Positions 32,421 through 44,900 of a stretch of 64,000 nt of DNA are shown here, one piece after another. Below the pieces are notes generated by a model, which did not search any database, had not been told where the DNA came from, and saw only the letters and a list, made by a program, of their open reading frames with translations. The DNA lies in the NCBI RefSeq assembly GCF_000275845.1, contig NW_006766897.1:486321-550320 (forward strand). Direction: 5' to 3'. Origin of the DNA: Dichomitus squalens LYAD-421 SS1 (lineage: Eukaryota > Basidiomycota > Agaricomycetes > Polyporales > Polyporaceae). The translations under genes were made by a program, and so were the position numbers. Each line of letters starts with the position of its first letter. The first letter of the stretch is position 1.

Positions 32421-34005
32421 ATGTCCTCCACACTGCCCCACAACGTCGAAAACTCCTGGCAGGATGCGTGGAATAGTGCTCAAGACACCATTGCCCGAAT
32501 ACGCGATGATGTGGCTTCCTCGTCATCCCCCAGTCCCCGAATTACACGTGTGGGGAAGGTCGACGCAGAATTGCTCGATGCGGAGCTCGTTCAGGTGCTC
32601 AAGGAGCCGCTGACGAAGGCACTCAGCTTGGTCGACGTAAGTGTTGTCGTGTGCTCGATGTATGCTTGTCCTTACATTGTGCCTTCAGTCTGCTTTCAAA
32701 GCCAAGTTCGATCCCGAACTTACGCTGTTCATCCACTTAGTCCTCTACAAGCTATCTGTATGGGACCATGGCGCAAGCTATGGGGCGAAACTGCAGGGAC
32801 TCAAGTATGCACCGCTACGGGCCCTTACATGTGCGTCCTCGTTCAGTTCACACGGTACTGGTGTTGAACGGTCCTGATAGCTTCCGGGATACCTCGGACC
32901 ACACTGGCACTGCATAGCTTCATATCAATCTTCGTCCCGTACTTCCACACTCGACTCCGCGCACATGCACTATCCAACGCATGGCCCGACGCGCCTTCTT
33001 CTGACCGGCGACGTAGAATATGGGAGTTGCTGACCCGCTTCGAGACCTTACATGGTCTTCTTGCTCTGCTAAACTTCATCGTATTCTTGAAGAATGGACG
33101 GTATGTTCATGTTGTGATTCTGCTTCCGTCGCTTTCGTGACAGAGTCCGTTCTCAGTTTTCGGACGCTAGCGGATCGAATATTTGGTCTGCGTCTAGTAC
33201 CCGCCCGCCGACAGTTCCAACGCGAAGTGTCGTACGAATTCATGAATCGCCAGATGGTTTGGCACGCGTTTACCGTAAGTCACCCTCTGGCCGTCTCTTC
33301 TCAGGCTACCCCATTGCAACGTAGGAGTTCCTCCTCTTCCTATTGCCCCTCATCAACACACGAGCCATCCGACGACAAGTGTCATCATTAGCATCTCGAG
33401 TGACCCTAGTCTCCCTGCTCCCTGCCCCCGTACGTACACTCGTTGGCGCATCCGCCTCCCCTGAGGCACAATCTGAGAAGCGGACACGCCGGGGCAAGTA
33501 CTGGTCTCTCCCATCCGACCACTGTGCCATCTGCGCAGACAACGCATCTACAAACCTCAACTTCTCCGACCCGGCAAACGCGCTTACGTCTCTCAGCGTG
33601 GTCTCCCCATATACCACAGCCGGGCCATCCCCACCTGACACGGACGATCCCGACTACGTTCCACAGTTCCCGATTCATTCGGCCTACGTGACGTCGTGCG
33701 GGCATGTCTACTGCTACTACTGCTTGACAGAGCGCATGATGCGCACTGCAGACGAGCGGTCGGGTGTCGGCCCCAATGGCATGCTCTGGGAGTGTCCCCG
33801 CTGCACGGAAGCAGTATTCGCGGCGGATAGACTCGAGGCAGAGGCAGAAGGGCCGGAGTACGAGAGTGGGGTAGATGACGATGACGACGACGCGATGAGC
33901 GGCACGATGAGCTTCGACTCGGGCTTGGACACGGAGTTCACGGACATGAGCGGGAGCGTCGGGAGCTTTGCAGATAGCGAAGAGTCTGGCATGTATAGTG
34001 ATTGA
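32421..34005 (+). CDS. PEX2: Peroxin-2, RING-type peroxisome biogenesis factor
   Basis: Membrane E3 ligase which, with Pex10 and Pex12, ubiquitinates the import receptor Pex5 at the peroxisome. The first exon (32421..32636) encodes MSSTLPHNVENSW and ITRVGKVDAELLDAELVQVL. The conserved membrane domain follows across several short introns: FDPELTLFIHLVLYKLSVW, ASYGAKLQGLKY, FISIFVPYFHTRLR, and FETLHGLLALLNFIVFLKNG, ADRIFGLRLVP, then YEFMNRQMVWHAF and EFLLFLLPLIN. The C-terminal RING has CAICAD, SCGHVYCYYCL and CPRC, the C3HC4 pattern of Pex2. A very acidic tail follows (GVDDDDDDAMSG) and ends MYSD, which is longer than usual. The 3' end faces the NRPS-like gene with only 80 bp between stops. 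Confidence 0.93.
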
Positions 34006-34085
34006 CACAATGATGCTCGTCATTCAGGTTTCTACTACATTGCGCGGTCACGACGACGTATTCACACCTCGAAGGTCTAGCAATC

Positions 34086-37000
34086 TTAAGCAGATGCAGG
34101 CAAAAATCCTGAAGCACGCCACGCTGCAATCCACCGCTTAATATCCGCCTCCCCAAGCTCCGGCATGCTCGCAAGCGTCTCCGACGCGCCCACCGCCTTC
34201 TTCGTATCCAGCTGATAGAGCCCAAGTGGTGTCTTCGTATTCGCTGATGCAGAAGAGCGGAAGAAATCCAGCAGACGCAACGCAGGGTGCTCTCGCGCCG
34301 CTTCAGCGTTGCGCTCGGCGGCCGCCTCGAGCGCAGCGAGCCACTCCACGTATGGCACGAGGGTCGCTTGAAGCTCTTGCGCAATAGGCGTGATGAGGGA
34401 CCTCCAGGGTATGGGTCGAGGATGGACGAGGTGCAAGATCGGCTCGGGCGAGGAGCGCATCTCGACGAAGGCCCGTGCTGCGGGGTAGCTGAGGAAGAAC
34501 GACGCTTCCTGAAAACAGCCATGTCAACTTAGTTTGCAGCACGGAGAAGCGGCCTGACGCAGACTCGGCTGAGCTTGACCGCTAATGTGACTTACCCCTT
34601 CGACGTTAGGCAGGTGCGACGTGAGACTAGCTGACTTGACGAGGGCGGGGAACCACTCGCGCTCGTTCCAGTGGCCGGTCTTGTCCCCGCTGATCTGCCC
34701 CAGACGCACAACCACGATTGGTACACCGGCGCGCTGTGCGACGTTGTAGAGGACTTGTTCCGCAATCCACTTGGATTCACCGTAGCCAGAGCCTAGCGGA
34801 GAGGAGGGATCGAGTGATACCTCGGGTATAGGTGGGGGAATGTTGCAAGCTAAGAACACACACGTTAGACGGTGATGCGAAGATTGTTACCAAAATGCCC
34901 ACATGCGAAGACACCGATGGAACTAGTGAACTGGATTCTGGGCGGAGAGCTGTGCGGCGAGCTCAAGGAGAGTTCGACAAGGTTCCGTACAGCCTTCAGA
35001 TCGGGCTCGAACGACGACAAGGCAAGGTTGAAGTTGACGGTCCAGGCTGCGGATCGTCATTAGCACAAGCCTCAGCAGCCCAACCGTATGAACCCGCACC
35101 GTTGTGTAGAATGTGGGTGACTGAGTCTCGAATCTGACATTCGTCATAAGTATAGGGTTTCTTCGTCTCAGAATGAAAGCGAGATAAGGCACCTCGTCCA
35201 GTAGCTGAGGTTCGATCCCGAATCCTGGCACGTCCAAAGCTGCCTCGATCATCCTAAACTTCGGAGTGGTCAGAAGCGACTCGTCCAGAGCCCTCTCTTT
35301 GAAGCGGGTCAATTGTCTCTCCATCGCTTGCGACCCTGGCCTGTTGAACGCATATACCCTCTCCACACGCTCGTCACGCAGCAGATGCTCAAGGACGTCG
35401 CATCCGAAACCTCCCGTGGTGCCCGTGATCAGGACGACGTCCTTGTCGCTTTGACGAGCCCGGAGCTGTGCAGGACGGGGAGGTAGGTTTGACGAGTACT
35501 TCTCGGCGATAAGGACGAGGTCATGGGCGGTGGTGGCAGTCGGGGCGACTCCCTTGTTGTGAAGGATATGAAGGACAGCCTCAGTCAACGCTGAGATGGT
35601 AGGCGCTTGGTAGACGATGCTCATCGGGAGCAGCTTGGCCGAAGTAGGAGACGTCTCGCGCACTGCGCGCAGGAGGGTATTGCGGATCCAAGTAGCTTGT
35701 AAACTAGTATCCGCCAGTCATTTGCGTCAGTAAAATGGTCTGTTGCGCATGATAAAATGAATCTACCTATCGCAGCCGTGTCTGAAGAAATCGGCATCAT
35801 CGGGGATCGACTTCTTGAGCACCCTCTCGACGACGGTCCGTAAGAACGTGCGCGTACTGTCGTTGTTCCACGCAGCAGGCGCTCCGACGTCGCTCTGTGC
35901 GCTCTCCTCAACGACCTTATACAGGGCCGCGATCTCTTCCTGGTAGTCCTTCAGGATCCACGTCCTCCGCGGGTAACCCTTGATGTTGTACGAAAACGGT
36001 TTCCCAGGAGACGTGACGATTATCATCTGTTATTCGTGAACATACTGGCCCGATACGCTTCCCCCTCCCGACTTACTTCCTTGAACAACCGCGAGTGTTG
36101 AGGGGCGAACTCGTTAGCCCTTTCGATCGACTTCCTGCAGAGATCATCAATAGAGGATGGCGGCGTTAGAGGCAAGACCCACCATATCTTATTCCTAAAG
36201 TCTACGAGTTTGCCTAAGTCTTGCGGATCGAACCTATACTCGGGGGTCGGCTCAATGAGCAGCCCGTTCTGGAACTTGCCCTGTCCAAACATGATGCACC
36301 CTTGGACATGGGGGTCCTCGCTGATGATACTCTCTACATGTGCAAAGCTTAGTTGGTTCTCTCAGCCACGACGATATATAAACAAGACTTACCTAACGGG
36401 CCAGGGTTTGTCTGTGATCCACGAATGCAATTGTCATGTCAGTTCCTGCTTGCTCAGTGCTTGCCAAATCATGCGTACCTTCTCACCATTCGACAGAATG
36501 ATCTGGTCGTCCAACCGTCCATAGTACCTGTAAAAGTTCGGACGTGTCGGGTGTCGCTCGAGTATGTCGTTAGTTGCGTATGCATCTTTCCCGTCGAACT
36601 TGGTGTTCACGATAGGCAGGGGGATTTCCGGATCGGACTACGACCAGGACTTGTGTGAGCCATGGGAGCAGGTCGATACGACGATGAGGTGCAGCATAGT
36701 AACTCACAATGACGATGAGTTCATAGCGGCCTTCACCAGCGTCAACCAGCCTCTGGTCATGCATCGGGTTGAGCTGGAAATAAGCCCAGTCCATTCCGGG
36801 GTTGGCTGACGGCCAGGGCGAAGGTAAGCACACGTGTCGGCACCACCAGTCAGAAAGGCAGAGAGGGCTAACCAGTGAAGAACTTGGCTATCGCGCCGAT
36901 TTCCGTGCTGAATGGTATAGGTTATAATTCGGACATTGGTACATCTTGTTCCGCGGTCGGGATCTTACCTGCCATAGAGCGAGTACAAATTGATTCCCTG

Positions 37001-38314
37001 CGAAGCCAGCATGTCGCCGACTCCTTGGTCCAGCGGGGCACCGCCGAATATCTGAGGGACGCAAGTAGTCATGATTACATGGAAGCGCGGCCATGTGGGC
37101 AGCGAATACGTACGAGACCCTTCATGGTCTTCATATGCTCGACTTTGGCCGGCTCGCGCGCCCACATCTATGACGCTCTGCATGAGGGAAACCCCTTGCT
37201 CCCGTTCTGCGATAAAAGCGTACCTCGATCATGGCGGGAGCGGTCATGATGTATTCTGACGATGTCTTTACGATGCCGTCGAAAACGTTCTCCGGCGTTG
37301 GAAAGGTAGGTGGTGACGCCGGTGGAAACACGCCCAGTAGCATACCGTTATTTGCCTACGCCTCATGTTAGCACCACCATTCGATAAAGAAGCAAATGCT
37401 TCGATATGTCTTACCGCCAAGCAATACATCATGACCCCGATAGCATGGAACATCGGCGTACCGTGAATGCTCAGCGAGACTTGGGAAAGATCTACTTCAC
37501 CGTACCCTAGCAGACTCGTGTTCAGGGTCAAGCTGGATAGACTTCATGATAGGTACTCACAAGGTGAGCTAGACCAAGACATCATCTTCTTATGCGTCCA
37601 CCGGACAGGCTTAGGGTGGTTAGTAGAACCTGCCGAGAGGCAGGTAGGGATTGAGCTGGATCGGCACGACGTAACCGATCGTTCAGGCAAAACTCACCAG
37701 AAGAGTGCAAAATCATACAAAGGCCATTGATGTCAAGGGTCGCCGGCAGATCCTCCGTACTGAGACCGTCCACCGACGCATCCGCCGGGAACAGCTGCTC
37801 GAATGTCGGCACATCATGTAAGGTGACTCCGTTGAGCTCCGCCAGTGCTTTCTTCGCCAAATCTTGGACTAGGGCATCCGAAGACAAGAGAAGGTGCCGA
37901 CACTCGGTTTTACGCAGCATGTCGGCGACAGCGGCGGGGACGTTGCGAGGCGAAATCAGGAACATGGTGTATCCGGCGCGCATGATACCCAGTTGGATGA
38001 TGCTATAGGTGATTGTGTCTGGACCAGAGCATGACTATATGCATTCAAGAACGAGTATGATACGCTTCACCTATGTTCGCAATCACGGCGACGATCTGCG
38101 GCGTAGCGATACGAGCTTGAACATAACGAGCCGCGCGTCGGATAGCCTTGATAACTTGAGCGTAGGTGAGCGTATTGACCTCGTTTCCGTCGTGGAATCG
38201 ATAGAGTGGGTAATCAGGATTCTCCCTTGCATGCCACTCGTATAGCTCTGGCATAGACAGCTCCCCCGATATTACGAGTTCTCGGGGGGAACGGAAGGCG
38301 GGAACGGCAGTCAT
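34086..38314 (-). CDS. NRPS-like carboxylic acid reductase (A-T-R domains)
   Basis: Single-module enzyme with adenylation, thiolation and thioester-reductase domains. The family activates a carboxylic acid with ATP, loads it on a phosphopantetheine arm and releases it as an aldehyde with NADPH. It starts MTAVPAFRSPRELVISG at ATG 38314; the upstream in-frame TTG at 38347 is not a start. A-domain signs: LYRFHDGNEVNTLTYAQV, ILHSSGSTNHPKPV (ATP loop), GTPMFHAIG, IFGGAPLDQGVG, YYGRLDDQIILSNGEK. The carrier site is FFRHGCDSLQATWIRN. The R domain has the Rossmann motif VVLITGTTGGFG, then SGYGESKWIAEQVLY (YxxxK) and VVVRLGQISG. About ten short introns interrupt it. It has no condensation domain, and no other biosynthetic genes adjoin it. 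Aryl acid reductase is plausible; the substrate cannot be read from sequence. Confidence 0.9.
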
Positions 38315-39011
38315 GATGAAAACGGGTTGTAGGTTGAGGTCGTCCAAAGCCTAGCGGCAGTTCTCCACGAATTTATAAGCCTAAATCGAGCATATTGGGG
38401 GACAGTGTCACACGGTTGGCACATGAGAGGCCCATGACGGGTCGCAGCAGCCTTCGAGGGTTTCGCGCGATGTTCTCCGAATACATCACGAAGAGAATGT
38501 TCGACGACGAACTTAGGCGACTTCGAGCACGCGCCCAATCGCAGCGGGAAGCCTGATTTCCGTGAGGCGTCTGGATATGACTGCATTGAGTAAGTGCGGC
38601 TTAAGAGAAATACGTTTACGATGAAGGCTGTATTTGTCTCATAGCAGGTTCTACATGACTCAAGTCTGGCTGATTTGGGCTGCAGCACACTTGCGCTCGA
38701 GGGAGGGAAACCACGCGGTGTCCTGCGGTACACAGAACTCGTTTGCTGGCGCGCGCTGTATGGGATGGAGGAGCCATGATTGGGTTCGAGTGTGGATGCA
38801 ATGGAAGATGGTGGGAAGGAGAGAACAGACGAGAGGCGGCATGGATGGCGCTTGCACCGGCATCCGAGCGCCCATAACGGGAAGGAGAAGCCACAAACGC
38901 GTCTAGCCGAGGTCACGCGTTCCGCGACCGACTGGCGCGTCCGACTCGGAGTCCTCGACGCGTCCCTAGCCTCCAGCCTCCATCTCCTTTGCGTCGTCTG
39001 CTTGTCCGAAC
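38315..39011. other. Divergent intergenic region, NRPS-like gene / POLD3
   Basis: This 697-bp region holds both promoters. A 308-codon minus frame crosses it (38311-39237) but its translation has no recognisable domain and overlaps the first POLD3 exons, so it is not taken as a gene. Confidence 0.5.
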
Positions 39012-41179
39012 ATGCCTGCAATCGACGACTTTCTGACAAAACAGATCTACATAGACAAGAATCTCGTGGGTTATGGCTTGCATTTCCTCGGAGGGACCGC
39101 GCTGACCACAGCGCGACTTGCAAGGTGACGTTTCGATCGCTCAGTCGCCAGTTCGGTCTCCATGTCAATGCCGCAAAGAAGTAAGCCAGACGCGTATATC
39201 TAAGCTGGGATGCGCTCATGCTTTGTTTCCACCTCACAGCGAGCTAGCTAGGTTCCACAGCAGCTCTGTTACTACAGAAACGCGCTCCTTCGCCACATAT
39301 CTCGTCTCCGGCGAACTCTTCTCACAACCTCGTACGAGCCCTAATGGCGCCACACAGTCAACTGAAGAAAGTATGGATGTGGATGCAGACCTGGCTGATA
39401 CCGTAGGTGAGGGAGAGGAAGGTGAAGAGGAAGTGCCCACAACCACTATGACGCTTGTCGGCGAGAAGGACCTCGAAGGTGCGTTGCGCTAAGACTATTC
39501 GCTGCAAAGCCCTCCTATATACGTCCCATCAGGCGCAAAGTCCAAGTACGCGCGTATATACTCCGTACACGTATACTGTTTGAGCCCCTCGCCTCTCACG
39601 GTACGTCCGTCCGTCCGTCCGTCCGTCCGTCCAGTCACCTCCCATTTTCTTGCGGCTCAAGCTCCGCCAGGATGCCGGCCTTATCTGCGACCCGTCAGCG
39701 GTTGTATATAAAGCAGACGCAGTAGATGCCCCCACTTCTTCTATTGCCCTTGGTCGTATCGTAGGACCTGATGTTCGCGTAAGATGCTCCTTCCTATTCT
39801 CCTCACGGCGGTCGTTACAACATACTACACAGATCGGCAAAGTCCCTCCTCCCGTCGCATCCTCGTCCAAAGCTCCTGAGCCTATCAGTCGCAAACCAAC
39901 TCTGAAAGCGAAGACTGAAGATACCAAGTCCCCAGACCAAGACAAAGGCAAGGGTAACACGATCAAGCCTAAGGCGTCTGGTAAGCTGGACTGGAGCAAG
40001 GCAAAGAAGTCGTCCGAGGCTGTCAAGAAAGAGAAAGACGTCAAAGTGAAGAAGGAAGAGTCGCCCGTACGCCTGGTAAAGGCGGAGACCCCCTTCAAAT
40101 CTGAGAGCGAGTCTCCACAAGACGGTAGCAAGGTATGGATGTCGCCGTGCACGCCGTGTCATTTTGAGATGCAGACGTGGTGATGCTGTGCCACAGCGCG
40201 GCGTGAAGCGGAAAGCTGCACTCCCAACAGCGTCCGACACAGAAGAGAAGCCGAAGGTGAAGGAGGAGAAATCCAAAGTCACCCCGGCGCACGATCTCAA
40301 GCTGAGGAGGAATCGCATCTTGTCCGATGACGAAGATGAGGACTACGCCCATCCGCTCAAGCTGCAGGCTAAGAGGAAGTCCAAGGTCCCAGCCGCTATT
40401 GACGCGTTCGAATCCGATGCCGAGCGGAGCCTGCGCGCGATGATGGACATGGACGATGGTGAGTACACATATCACTCGCCACCGCCCCCTTGCTCCCCCT
40501 CTCCTCCGCATACAAATAGCATGACCGGGAAGCTATGCTCACTACCCCTCATGAAGACGACGTGGAATTGGCCTCCAAGAGCCGCCCCAGACCAAACCCC
40601 AAGCTCATACCCACGGTCCCAAGCGACGAGGACATCGAGATGGCTGCCTCAGAGCCGGAGCCCGTTCCCCCCTCGGAACCGGAGCGGGACGACGAGGACA
40701 TGGAGATGGAACTGGAAGAAGACATACCGAAGCCAAAGCCCCAGCCAAAGAAGAAGGCGGCAAAGAAGGCGTGGCCCGTCGGGCGCAACGGCCTGAAGAA
40801 AAAGCGGATAGTGCGGTCGCGCGTCACTACGGATGCGAAGGGGTACATGGGTGCGTTTTCGTCTCGGTATGGGTGTGGAATGGGGGCAAACGGGTGCTGA
40901 TGAGCGCCTCCACCGTCAACTGTGCCGTTAACAGTCACGGAGAATTACTCAGAGTACGAGTCTGTGGATGAAGAGGAGGCGGCGGCGGAAGAGGCGAAGA
41001 AGGTGCCGAAGGGGAAGAAGGCGTCTGCCACTAAGCCCAAGAAGGGCGACGCCGAGGAGAGGGCAAGCGCGCCGAAGCCCAAGCCCGTCGCGCGTTCGGA
41101 CAGCGTCAAGAAGCGGGCGGGGGGAAGACCCAGCGCGCAGGGCAGCTTGAAGGACTTCTTTGGGAAGCCAAAGAGTTGA
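39012..41179 (+). CDS. POLD3: DNA polymerase delta subunit 3 (Pol32 / Cdc27-like)
   Basis: Accessory subunit that links polymerase delta to PCNA; nuclear, used in lagging-strand synthesis, break-induced replication and translesion synthesis. The start (MPAIDDFLTKQIYIDKNL, exon 39012..39065) joins VTFRSLSRQFGLHVNAAK at 39125 and then NELARFHSS, the usual winged-helix start of the family. KSKYARIYSVHVYCLSPSPL and DAGLICDP complete the globular part. The rest is long, charged and disordered, rich in Lys, Glu, Ser and Pro. The extreme C-terminus holds a PCNA-binding PIP box: QGSLKDFF followed by GKPKS, matching QxxLxxFF. Acidic and basic blocks (EDMEMELEEDIPKPKP; KKRIVRSRVTTDAKGYM) precede it. 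A (GTCC)7 microsatellite begins four bases into one intron. Confidence 0.93.
39605..39632 (+). repeat. Microsatellite (GTCC)7 at a POLD3 splice donor
   Basis: Seven uninterrupted GTCC units begin at intron position 5, immediately after the donor GTAC at 39601 that follows the exon end CTC ACG at 39600. Each unit carries a potential GT. Unit number probably varies between strains. Confidence 0.85.
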
Positions 41180-41958
41180 ATTCCGGAGAAGGGGTCAGGC
41201 CTCATTGCAGTGGTTGTTCATATAAGTTCCATCAGACACTCGTTAGTACGTCGCGCGAGGGTTTGGTTATGCTTGTACTATGTGGTACGTTCCTATCCTC
41301 TAGTCTCCCATTCCTCGTCGGATTCAACAGTGTTGCGGATGATATGCAGTGGTCTACGCGCAGGTTTCCTTGTCATCACATAAGTGGCGCAGATATACCA
41401 GGCAGCGTCTCTCCGAGTGCCGCACACAGCGAGTACTCCTACATACATGGGAATATGCCACTGCAGGGGACGGTACACAAAATATTCCCCGAATTTTACT
41501 ACGGTGCACGCCAAACGGACGTTTAGCCATGAGATAGAAAAGATCGACGGATGTCAGCTTGTTCATCAGGGAGCTGCAAGTGAATCAGAAGGCTGGGCTC
41601 GGCCACGCTTTTTCTCGCCGGCGTGGGCCCGCTCGCTGCTTGCAGTGCCGATGAGCTGGAGCTAACCATGACGCTCAACCAGATCGTTGTCTGGCGCGGG
41701 ACACTCTGTTGGACTTACTGCAACTCGAAAGAGACGCTTGACTTTGGCGTCAGGTCAGAAGTGATTGAGAAACAGACACGCTAGAGGCGTGCAAGTATGT
41801 GATGTTATCAAGTGGACTAGTGTAAGCATTGGTAGAGTACGATGGGAAAGCAACAGAGGGACCGCGAGCGAGACAGCTTGAGTAGCATTGCGAGACGACA
41901 ACCAGAGGCAAAACATAACAGAGAAGCTCTTTCGCGACGGAGCTCAGTACTCAAAACC
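41180..41958. other. Convergent spacer, POLD3 / KAP120
   Basis: This 779-bp spacer is long for a convergent pair in this window. It is AT-richer than the genes. Frames in it (for example 41176-41526) give no recognisable protein. I see no RNA gene. Confidence 0.5.
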
Positions 41959-44900
41959 TTATGGCCGGTTTCCGGTGATTGCGTCGTAGATCTGCTTCAG
42001 CAGTGTAGGCTCAGCGTTGGTAAGGTAGCGCGACTGCAGCTCGGCTCCACCACCACACGCCGCCTCGGCCTCGCGCAATTTGGTGGCGATGTACCCCGTG
42101 AGTTGGGTCGTGCGCACAGGGTCGTTGTCGAAGACCTGAAACTGACGTTAAAGCACTGCTTCATGAGCAATATTCACAGGGTTAGAACACGTACGGCCCT
42201 CCGACGTTCATGCTCCAGTGTTCCCTCCACCTCGGTATACACCTCGTCAAACGGACGATCCCAATACAGCGTGAGCGACGAGCTGCTGAAAACAGTCAGG
42301 CACTTCCACAATGGACGACCACACAGCACGCACTCGTTGCCCGTATTGCTCTGCGCCTCCTTGATCTCCCCGAACACGTCGATCCAGAGGTTGCAGATCT
42401 CGGTCGACAGCCTGTCGAGCACCTCCGGTCGGCCCGTCGACACGAGGTTCGCGATGCCCATCGCCGTCAGCTTTCGCAGGCGCGGCTCGGACATGTTGTC
42501 GAACTGTGGTCAGGACGACTCCGATGAGAGCAAGGTCAAGATCGCTAGGGAGGGTCGCAGACATACCCGCGTCCACCATTGGTTGAGGATCGGCTCCCAG
42601 ATCTGCGACACCGGCTGGTTGAGCGCTTCGGCGGTGGCGGAGACGAGGTTGAGGAACAGCTGCCTGTCCGCGACTGCTATGCGAGCGAGGAGGTACACGT
42701 ATTCAGTCAGGATAATTGTGGGGAGCTATTCGCATGCGACGTCAGCATATCGTCCCAGAACAATCACCCTGGAAAGCCTGCCTTGTCCTCTTCCAAGCCC
42801 TTCCAGACGGTGAGGAACAATCCAGAGCTGTGCATGGCCTCCCCCCACAGCGCCGGAGGCGCGACCTGCGTGAGCAAACAGAGGGCTGACGTCATATGCT
42901 TGATGTTCGTGGAGATAGCTCCCTCAGTGATCGCTGCGTTGAATGCGCGAAGCAGATCGACCGCTGCCACCTGGTTTCATCGACTCAGCCAAAGGGACGT
43001 CAGCGGAACGTGCAAGGAAGCGGACTCGCCTGGAGGATACGGGGGGCGTCAAGCAAGAAGTATGACTCAAGGATGTGCACGACCGTGCCCAGAAGCTCGA
43101 AGTTGCTCGAGAGCTGCTGAATGATGAGGGGGACGAGCTCGACGAGACCAGGGGAGCCCTCAATGGTGTTAGTGTTCCTGAGGGCGCTTTGCCAGAGCGC
43201 GAACGCGTCCTGGTCGAGTTGGATAGACGCCTACAGGGAGACTTCGAGGTCAGGCCGCCATGCGACCACGTGCATTCGGTGCAGGCGCACTCACAGGCGG
43301 GATGAAACATTCGCGGACAAGAGGTACGACCAACGCGCTCAGCGAGTTGGCATTTTCTTTCGCTGACTGGTCAGGGTGAGCATCACCATACCTCCCGTGA
43401 GGACACGCAGACGTACCTCGACAAGCTTCTGGACCGTGCCCAACAAACAAGCCTTGAACAACCAGTCTTCCTCCGCAGCAGTCCCTACACAACGAATCAG
43501 CACACGACCAGCCAACCGACGGAGAAAGAACCTACAAAGCTGAGGTATTGGCTCCGCAACCATCCTAATCAGAGGGACAATCTGACACGGCCGACTCAGT
43601 GACTGCTCGAAGGATAGAGGCCGATCTTACATACACGAGATTCTGCACGCTCAATGACCGTGTTCAAACTGTCGTTGATCCTTCGCTTAGCCTCCAGCGA
43701 GTCCGCCTCAGCGGTGAGCTGGACCAGGGACGTGACGACTTGAGGCAAGAAGGGCGCGAACGTGTTTGCGTCGAAGTTCAAGCTCTGCAATCACCCAGGC
43801 ATTCAGCTGGAAACACCTTGAAAACGCGTCAGAAAGAAACCCACATCGACACATTCACGGATGGCTATCGCCGCCGTCAGGCGGACCACCGCGTCGGACC
43901 CCGGACCCTGGTCTCGGAGCAGGTGGACCAGGACTTGCCAAAGGATGGGGTTGTTCGCCGTCAGACATTCGTCCGCGACCAGCTTGCCGAGGAGCCATGC
44001 GATTCGCCTCTTCACAATGGGGTAGCTGGTATCACCCAGTCAATCTCAACTACGACCAGTGAGTGCACTCTTCCATACCTCGGATGGGTCTCTTGGGCCT
44101 CGGCCATAAGAGAGCTCTCGAGCCAGTCCTTGAAGGGGATGGCTCCCTTCAGGCGAATGGCACAGCGCCCAACTGCACAGTACAGGGCCTCTTTCTGGAT
44201 GATCGCAGGGAGGTCTATCGCTCGCTGACCTGCGTGGGTGTCAGCAGCCTGATCCATTACCCGAGGCGAGGAAGGCTGATACGCACCGACGAGGTTGTTG
44301 AATGTGGTTTGGATCAGCGGCTGGACGTACTGAGGATATTGGCTCGCCAGCGTCATGAGGACGCGCTCCCCACAAGGCTGAAAAAACAACTCCGGTGAGC
44401 TTCGGATGAACGTCTCAAGACTCGGAAGGGTATACCCGAAGTTCGTACTCCCACTGGTCGTTCTCTTTCTCCTCCGTGTTGACCCACTCCTCCGGATCAG
44501 CCATCCACTCTTCGAGGTCAGTCGGGTTCAGCGGGATGAACCGCGTCACCAAAATTTTCACCGCGTCCTCCACGAATTCCTTCGTGAGCACTAAATGATA
44601 TATCAATATAGAATGGACAAGTGAAACATTGACAACTCCGTGAGACTTACCTCTGTCGTTCGTCGACCCGTCCTTCTTGACAGGCGCCCACTGCGCCAAG
44701 CTGTCGCGGAAGAGCGCCATGCCCTGCACGAGGAAGCGCACAGGGAACACGGCGAGAGCCGAGTCTGTGCACAACGGTCAGTCACCCACTCTACCAGCAA
44801 TCTCGTCCACAAAAACATGCGCGGCAGGGCGTACCTGCGATCTGCTCCGACGGACCAGCCGTCGCCTGCACGACCTTGCTCCAGTAGTACAGCACCAGGT

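Noticed and set aside
34086..38314. Alpha-aminoadipate reductase (LYS2) as the identity of the NRPS-like gene
   Set aside because: The A-T-R order is shared, but the protein is shorter and begins directly at the adenylation domain, which fits the aryl/alkyl acid reductase type better. A phylogeny would decide.
38311..39237. 308-codon minus frame between the NRPS-like gene and POLD3
   Set aside because: It overlaps well-supported POLD3 exons and its Ser/Arg-rich translation shows no family features.
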